Positions 59,092 through 64,000 of a stretch of DNA of 64,000 bases are shown here, one piece after another. How positions within the stretch are numbered: the stretch's first letter is position 1; each line of letters starts with the position of its first letter. Both the position numbers and the translations under genes were made by a program. The notes beneath the pieces are model-generated. The model was not told where the DNA came from. It saw only the letters and a program-made list of their open reading frames with translations, and made no database searches. Source of the DNA: Microbacterium hydrothermale (GTDB lineage: Bacteria > Actinomycetota > Actinomycetes > Actinomycetales > Microbacteriaceae); assembly GCF_004854025.1 (NCBI RefSeq), contig NZ_STGM01000006.1, positions 1 through 64,000 of the forward strand. Reading direction: 5' to 3'.

Positions 59092-62019
59092 GTGCGCCGA
59101 CAGGTTCTCTCCGCGCGCGCTGTCTTCGAGGGCATGGTCGCCCTCGTGGCAGCCGTGGCGACCGCTCTGACCGTCGCCGTACTCGCGCTCACCGCGACCG
59201 CCGCCGACGCCGGGGCGCGCGAGGTGCTGGCGGCCGGAGCGGGTGCAGAGACCGGGCTCGACCTGTCGCTGCCCCTCGCCGTCGACGCCGCGCAGCAGGA
59301 CGCACGCGTCCGCGATGCCCTCGAGCGCCTCCTGCCGACCGATGCGACGGTCACGATCGATCGCGTCGAGACCGCGGGCTTGATCGACCTCGGCCGCGGC
59401 CGCGGATACCTCGCCGGTGACGGAGGCGACGCGCTGCCCCTCGCCGCCGGCCGCTGGCCCGCGGCGTCCGACGAGGCCGCCCTTCCGGCGGTCGTCGCGG
59501 AGGAGCTCGGCATCGGTCTCGGCGACACCGTCGATCTCGGCGTCGGCCGCGTGACGGTGACCGCGCTGTGGGCATCGTCTCCGGCCGCGGCCGATCGGTG
59601 GTTCGGGGTGCGGGCGGCGTCCGCCACCGGCGGGGGAGAGGGGCCGCTCGCGGTCGCGTCGAGCGTGCTCGCCTCCGCGGCCTCGAGCGCCGGGCTGGAC
59701 CGGCGCGCGCACTGGAGCATCCATCTCGGCGCCGACGGAACGGGCGTGTCCACGGTGCGCGACGTCGCGGCGGCCTGGCGGGGGCTCCCCGACGCGCTGA
59801 CGGCAGAGGGCGTGGACACGGCGGACCTCGAGACGGCGGGCGCACTGATCCCCACGGCGCAGCGGATCGCATCCCGGGCCGCGGTCCTCGAGGCGGCCGC
59901 CCCGGTGGCGCTCGTCACCGCGATCCTCGCCGCGCTCGCCGTCAGCGCGCTGTTCGCGGCTCTGCTCGTCGACGCAGCGGCACCGGAACGACGCATCCGA
60001 TGGGCCCGCGGTCAGGCATCCGCGCTCATCGTGCGGTCCGAGGCCGGACGGGCGCTGACGGCCGGTCTCGTCGGAGCCGCCGTCGGGGCGACCGCATCGA
60101 CGCTCGTCCTCGCTCCCCCGACCGCACTGGTGCCCGCGGTCGTCGCGGTGGCGTGCGCGAGTGCCGCCGCTCCCGCCGCGCTGACCGCGGCCTACGTCGC
60201 CGCCGACCTGCGACGCCTGACGCGAGGCGGCGCAGCGGCGGCCCCCCTCGCGGTCCGGTGGACGACGGGCATCGCAGCATCCGTCGTCGTGCTCCTCGCG
60301 GCCCTGACGACCGCCCGCGCGATCTCGCTCGGGTCGACCCTGGGGCAGGGCCGCAGCGGACCCGAGCTCGATCCCCTCGCCGTCGTCGCCCCCGCCGCAC
60401 TGCTGCTCGCACTCGTCGTGATCGGCGCGGTCGCGGTCGTCGTGCTGCCGAGGCGGCTACGGGAGCGCCGGGCCTCCGATGCGACGGTGGGGCCGTTCCT
60501 CGCGGCCACGACCGCGGCACGGCGGCCCCTGACCTCGGGCGCCGTCATCGTCCTCGTCGCCGCCGCGGTCGGTCAGATGACCTTCGCCGCGATGTACCAG
60601 GCGACGTGGAACTCCGCCTTCGCGACGGCCGTGGCGGTACAGGAGGGTGCGAGGCACCGCGTCTCGAGCGACGGGGACGACCTCACCCCGGCGGTGCTGG
60701 ACCGCATCGTGGCCGCGTCGGGTGGTGGCGGCGTCGCGCCCGTCTGGACCGCGAACACGTCGATCGCCGCTCGCTCCGCCACCCTCGTCATGGCCGGCGC
60801 CGCCGCCGTGGCCTCGCTCGCCGACCCCGCGCTCGAGGATCTCGACCGCGTCGTGGGGGCGATGCGGACCGAGGTGGCCGGACCGGTCGTCCCCACCGGG
60901 GCGTCGACGCTCTCCGTCGAGGTCGACGTCCGCGACGCGCAGGCCGCGGTGGTCTCGGTGGCGCTGCTCGATGACTGGGGACGCCTGCGGGCCGTCACTC
61001 CCGACGCGTCGGGGGCGATCCCCGTGCCGCCGGTCGCCATCGGCCCGGGAGGTTCCTGGCGGGTGGCGGCCGTCGACGTCGCCGTGACGGCGGCCGAGCC
61101 GTCCGGCGCATCCGTGTCGATCGAGGGCCTGAGCGCGGGCGGTGAGAGTCTCAGCCTCGGCGGATCCGTCATGCCCGTCGACGTCAGCGCCGACGCCATC
61201 GACCTTCAGGCGTCACCGGGGCCGGCGTCGGTCGCCGTGAGCGATGACGTGACGCGCGTGCGGTTCGTGCCCGTCAGCCCCTCGGCACCGGTCGTGGTGT
61301 CGCAGGCTTTCGCGCAGGCGTCCGGGGTGGGAGAGGGCGACACCCTGCCCGTCTCGCTCGTCGCCGGCGCCGAGTCGCGGCCCGTCCGCATCGCCGCGGT
61401 CGTCCCGGCGATCCCGGGCGCGGTGCTCTCCTCCGCCGTGCTCGTGGACGCGGGAGCGGTGATGTCGAGTCGCCTGCGCGCCTTCACCGCCCTGCCCGGG
61501 GCGGCCTCGGCGTGGATCCCGGCGCCGTCCGACACCGCCGCCGTCGCGGCCGTCCTCCCCGACGACGCCCGGCTGACCGGGAGCTCGCGCGACCAGGGAC
61601 GTACGGTCCTGTCGACCGCGTCCACCCTGCTGTGGTGCGGGGCCGTGGGAGCGACCGTCTTCAGCGCCGTGGGGCTCGGCGCGGTCGCGCTCTCGGCCCG
61701 TCGTCGGAGGCGGGGCGAGGTCCTCTCACTCCGGGCCATCGGGGTGGATGCCGCGACCCGTCGACGCATCCGGATGCAGGAGGCCGTCACCGCGGTGGTC
61801 GCGGGGACGGTCGTCGGTGTGGTCGCGGGCGTGGGGAGCGGCATCCTCCTTCTTCCCGCAGTGGTCGCGGGTGCCCTGCCGCGAGCGGTCGGCGTCGTGG
61901 TGACGGCGGATCCGTTCGTCGCGGCGGCGACCGTCGGAGCGGTGGTGGCGATCGCCCTCGCCTCCGCCGGGGGCTTCGCCGCCGTCGACGACCTTCGCGC
62001 CCGGAGGTCCGGACGATGA
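59092..62019 (+). CDS. FtsX-like permease (ABC3 transporter permease family), large
   Basis: 975 residues. An N-terminal TM (about 10-35) precedes a ~225-residue extracytoplasmic domain; a block of membrane segments follows (about 260-510), then a second ~300-residue extracytoplasmic domain and terminal TMs (about 840-965) with SLRAIGVDAATRRRIRMQEAVTAVVAG, a typical FtsX-permease cytoplasmic turn. Very Ala/Val-rich. GTG start with AAGGA 4 nt upstream. Coupled (ATGA) to a second large permease. No ATPase gene is visible in the window; it may follow beyond the right end. The substrate (lipid, peptide, antibiotic) cannot be told. Confidence 0.8.
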   Translation: MRRQVLSARAVFEGMVALVAAVATALTVAVLALTATAADAGAREVLAAGAGAETGLDLSLPLAVDAAQQDARVRDALERLLPTDATVTIDRVETAGLIDLGRGRGYLAGDGGDALPLAAGRWPAASDEAALPAVVAEELGIGLGDTVDLGVGRVTVTALWASSPAAADRWFGVRAASATGGGEGPLAVASSVLASAASSAGLDRRAHWSIHLGADGTGVSTVRDVAAAWRGLPDALTAEGVDTADLETAGALIPTAQRIASRAAVLEAAAPVALVTAILAALAVSALFAALLVDAAAPERRIRWARGQASALIVRSEAGRALTAGLVGAAVGATASTLVLAPPTALVPAVVAVACASAAAPAALTAAYVAADLRRLTRGGAAAAPLAVRWTTGIAASVVVLLAALTTARAISLGSTLGQGRSGPELDPLAVVAPAALLLALVVIGAVAVVVLPRRLRERRASDATVGPFLAATTAARRPLTSGAVIVLVAAAVGQMTFAAMYQATWNSAFATAVAVQEGARHRVSSDGDDLTPAVLDRIVAASGGGGVAPVWTANTSIAARSATLVMAGAAAVASLADPALEDLDRVVGAMRTEVAGPVVPTGASTLSVEVDVRDAQAAVVSVALLDDWGRLRAVTPDASGAIPVPPVAIGPGGSWRVAAVDVAVTAAEPSGASVSIEGLSAGGESLSLGGSVMPVDVSADAIDLQASPGPASVAVSDDVTRVRFVPVSPSAPVVVSQAFAQASGVGEGDTLPVSLVAGAESRPVRIAAVVPAIPGAVLSSAVLVDAGAVMSSRLRAFTALPGAASAWIPAPSDTAAVAAVLPDDARLTGSSRDQGRTVLSTASTLLWCGAVGATVFSAVGLGAVALSARRRRRGEVLSLRAIGVDAATRRRIRMQEAVTAVVAGTVVGVVAGVGSGILLLPAVVAGALPRAVGVVVTADPFVAAATVGAVVAIALASAGGFAAVDDLRARRSGR

Positions 62020-64000
62020 GGCGATGGTGGCGGACCCTCGTGCCGCACGCGGGCGCGCTCGGCCTCGTCGTGATCGCGGTGGCGGTGCTCGTGGCCTCCT
62101 GCCTGATCGTGCCCCGCCTGCTCGAGACGGTGGCCGATCGCCGGCTCGACGCGGCGCTCGGCCCGGGCGAGGATGCGGCCGCGGTGACCCTCAGCGCCGA
62201 GCTCGACGATTTCGCCCTCGGCGCCGACACGATCGCCGATATCGGCGAGACGCTCGCGACCTATCCCGACACCGTCGACCCTCCCCTGCGCGCTGCGCTG
62301 GGTGAGCCGGCCTGGGTGCTCACCTTCCCTGACGTCACGGCCGTCGCCGTGGACGGGACCCTCGTGCGCGTGCGTCTGGGAACGGCCCCGGTGATGCAGG
62401 CGGGGGCCGTCGTCATCGAGGGGCGTGCGCCGCGCCCGTGGACCCTCGGCGAGGCCGTCGAGGTCGTCCTCGAGCAATCGGTCGCCGCGCGCATGGGGGC
62501 GGTCGTCGGGACGACTTGGAACGGCCCCGGCGGCGCGATCGTCGTCAGCGGCCTCCTCTCCGATGACGACAGTGGGCCCGTCGCGCAGGACGTCTTCCAT
62601 CGCGCCGAGTCGGACCGGGTCAACGGCGCGGATCTCGTCACCGGTGGCGCCTACATCGACCCCGCCTCCGTCGCCGCTCTGGGGCCGACGCTCGCTCGTG
62701 CGCAGTTCGTGGCCGACGTGCCGGTCGGCGGGGCCGGACTCGGCGCACGCGACGTCGCCGACCTGGAACGCGCCGCGAACAAGACCGCGGCCCAGGGGAC
62801 GACCCTGCGCAGCGGATACCCCGTGACGGTGTCGACGCGCCTGCCCGCCCTGCTCGCGGGCCTGGTCGGGGCCCAGGACGCGCTCGTCTCGCTCACCGCC
62901 CTGATCGCGGCCGCTCCGCTCGCGTCCGCTCTGCTCGTCGCGGCGCTCGCCGTCTCGGTGGTCGAGCGCCGTCGCGCGCGCGAACGCGTGCTGCGCTCGG
63001 CGCGCGGCGAGTCGACGTGGCGGCTGCAGCTCGCCGCGGCGCGCGACGCCGCGATCCCGATCGCCGCGGGGGCCCTCCTCGGCGGGGCGGCGGCGGTGTC
63101 GTCGACCCCCGACGCCGCGTCCCCGGGCATCGTGCCGGTGCTCGCGGTCGTGATCTGCGGGGTGGCCCTGGCGGCGATCGTCGCGCGGCGCACGGTCGTC
63201 GCATCCGTCGTCCCTCCCGTCCTGCGCGTCGTCGCGGAGATCGCGATGCTCCTGCTCACCCTCGTCGCTTTCGCCCTGCTGGTGAGCCGCGGCCTCCCGC
63301 CCGCCGGAGTCGATCCTCTGCTGAGCGGGGTCGTCGTCTTCGCCGCGGTCACGGCCGGGCTCATCCTCGCGCGGCTGCTCGGGTGGGGGCTCGCTCCCGC
63401 GCTGCGGGCGTCTCATCGTCGGGCGGGAGTGGCGGGCGTCCTCGCGGTCGCGCGCATCGCGCGGGGGAGCGGTCGGGCGCTGCTGATCACGGGCGTCACG
63501 ATCGCCGTCGCGACGGTCACGCTCGCGCTGGGTCTCACCCAGGTCGCGGGTGACGGTCTCGTCTCCGCCGCTCACCGCTTCGTGGGCGCCGACATCCGCG
63601 CCTGCGGAGACGCCGCCGCGACGAGCGACCTGGTCGCGCGTCAGCCCGCGGGGGCGACCGCGATGGTCGAGGTGCGTCGCCTCGCCGGCATCCCCGTCAC
63701 CGGGGAGGGGCGACTGCGGGCGGTCACGGTGCTGTCCGCGCCCACCGTCGACCTCCACCGCGTGCGCGGCGACGTCCCCGTCCTCGATCCCGGGACGCCC
63801 GCGTCCGCGGTGGTGTCGCGGTCGGCGGCCGAGTTGCTCGACGGGGGCGTGATGATCGGGGGGATCGCGGTCGCGCCGACCGCGGTGGTCGACGACGACG
63901 TCCTCCCCTCGGACGGATCCGCGTGGATCCTGCTCGACCGTCGGGATGCCGCCGACCTGACGACCGCCTCGGACACCGCGTGCGTGCTGGTGAACGCCGG
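62016..64000 (+). CDS. Second FtsX-like permease (C-terminus off the window)
   Basis: 661 residues visible. TM1 (about 13-33) is followed by an extracytoplasmic domain (about 35-285; LTFPDVTAVAVDGTLVRVRLG, VVIEGRAPRPWTLGEAVEVVLEQSVAARMG resembles the MacB-like periplasmic core), then TMs with SVVERRRARERVLRSARGESTWRLQLAAARDA, a standard FtsX cytoplasmic loop. ATG overlaps the stop of the previous permease, with GGAGG upstream. The pair probably makes a heterodimer. The frame is open to the window edge. Confidence 0.8.
   Translation, partial: MRRWWRTLVPHAGALGLVVIAVAVLVASCLIVPRLLETVADRRLDAALGPGEDAAAVTLSAELDDFALGADTIADIGETLATYPDTVDPPLRAALGEPAWVLTFPDVTAVAVDGTLVRVRLGTAPVMQAGAVVIEGRAPRPWTLGEAVEVVLEQSVAARMGAVVGTTWNGPGGAIVVSGLLSDDDSGPVAQDVFHRAESDRVNGADLVTGGAYIDPASVAALGPTLARAQFVADVPVGGAGLGARDVADLERAANKTAAQGTTLRSGYPVTVSTRLPALLAGLVGAQDALVSLTALIAAAPLASALLVAALAVSVVERRRARERVLRSARGESTWRLQLAAARDAAIPIAAGALLGGAAAVSSTPDAASPGIVPVLAVVICGVALAAIVARRTVVASVVPPVLRVVAEIAMLLLTLVAFALLVSRGLPPAGVDPLLSGVVVFAAVTAGLILARLLGWGLAPALRASHRRAGVAGVLAVARIARGSGRALLITGVTIAVATVTLALGLTQVAGDGLVSAAHRFVGADIRACGDAAATSDLVARQPAGATAMVEVRRLAGIPVTGEGRLRAVTVLSAPTVDLHRVRGDVPVLDPGTPASAVVSRSAAELLDGGVMIGGIAVAPTAVVDDDVLPSDGSAWILLDRRDAADLTTASDTACVLVNA

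Noticed and set aside
61206..63758. A minus-strand open frame of about 850 codons opposite the FtsX-type permeases
   Set aside because: Extremely Asp/Arg/Gly-rich, typical of antisense to Ala/Val-rich membrane protein genes. The plus-strand frames have ribosome sites, an ATGA overlap and membrane topology.

Overview
The window is a 64-kb stretch of a very GC-rich (about 70%) chromosome. It has GTG starts, dense 4-bp ATGA/GTGA gene overlaps, actinobacterial lipoprotein signals and FGGY/ROK/LacI/GntR sugar regulons. Gene content and protein style suggest Microbacterium or another Microbacteriaceae genus; no rRNA is present to confirm this. There is no IS element, integrase, phage gene or CRISPR array. 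The only RNA gene seen is a tRNA-Arg(ACG). Both window ends cut through genes.

Region by region. (1) 1-11.0 kb: a pentose/polyol block. It holds an Frc-type sugar ABC transporter with a kinase, a divergent L-xylulose-reductase-like SDR, a flavin alditol (xylitol) oxidase, a ROK regulator, a glutathione peroxidase, a lipase-like hydrolase, xylose isomerase and xylulokinase. Read together: polyol uptake, oxidation of xylitol to xylose with H2O2 release, peroxide removal, then XylA/XylB. (2) 11.4-21.8 kb: an unassigned sugar locus with a class II aldolase, three FGGY kinases in tandem, a GntR/UTRA regulator, a CUT2 ABC transporter and an HxlB-like SIS isomerase. Shared TGTACGTACA operators tie it together. 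(3) 22.0-27.0 kb: a LacI regulator and L-arabinose genes araD-araB-araA. (4) 27.2-29.6 kb: a repeat-rich spacer, then dgt and a coupled unknown gene. (5) 29.7-36.4 kb: GH3 beta-glycosidase, CUT1 oligosaccharide ABC transporter and a divergent LacI. (6) 36.5-41.9 kb: CitAB-like two-component system and the tricarboxylate transporter tctCBA. (7) 42.1-47.4 kb: MarR-mmuM, two paralogous membrane proteins of unknown function, Lrp-ald. (8) 47.5-52.2 kb: a second CitAB-like system with dctA and a CitE-like lyase. (9) 52.3-56.7 kb: small conserved genes and the tRNA. (10) 56.8-64 kb: serine deaminase, MarR and a pair of giant FtsX-type permeases.

The theme is carbon scavenging from plant material (xylose, arabinose, polyols, beta-glycosides, organic acids), each module with its own regulator and often a visible operator. 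Beyond the genes, three families of intergenic inverted or tandem repeats occur. The 7-mer GGATGCC/GGCATCC is also strongly over-represented on both strands, sometimes as inverted pairs that form terminators.
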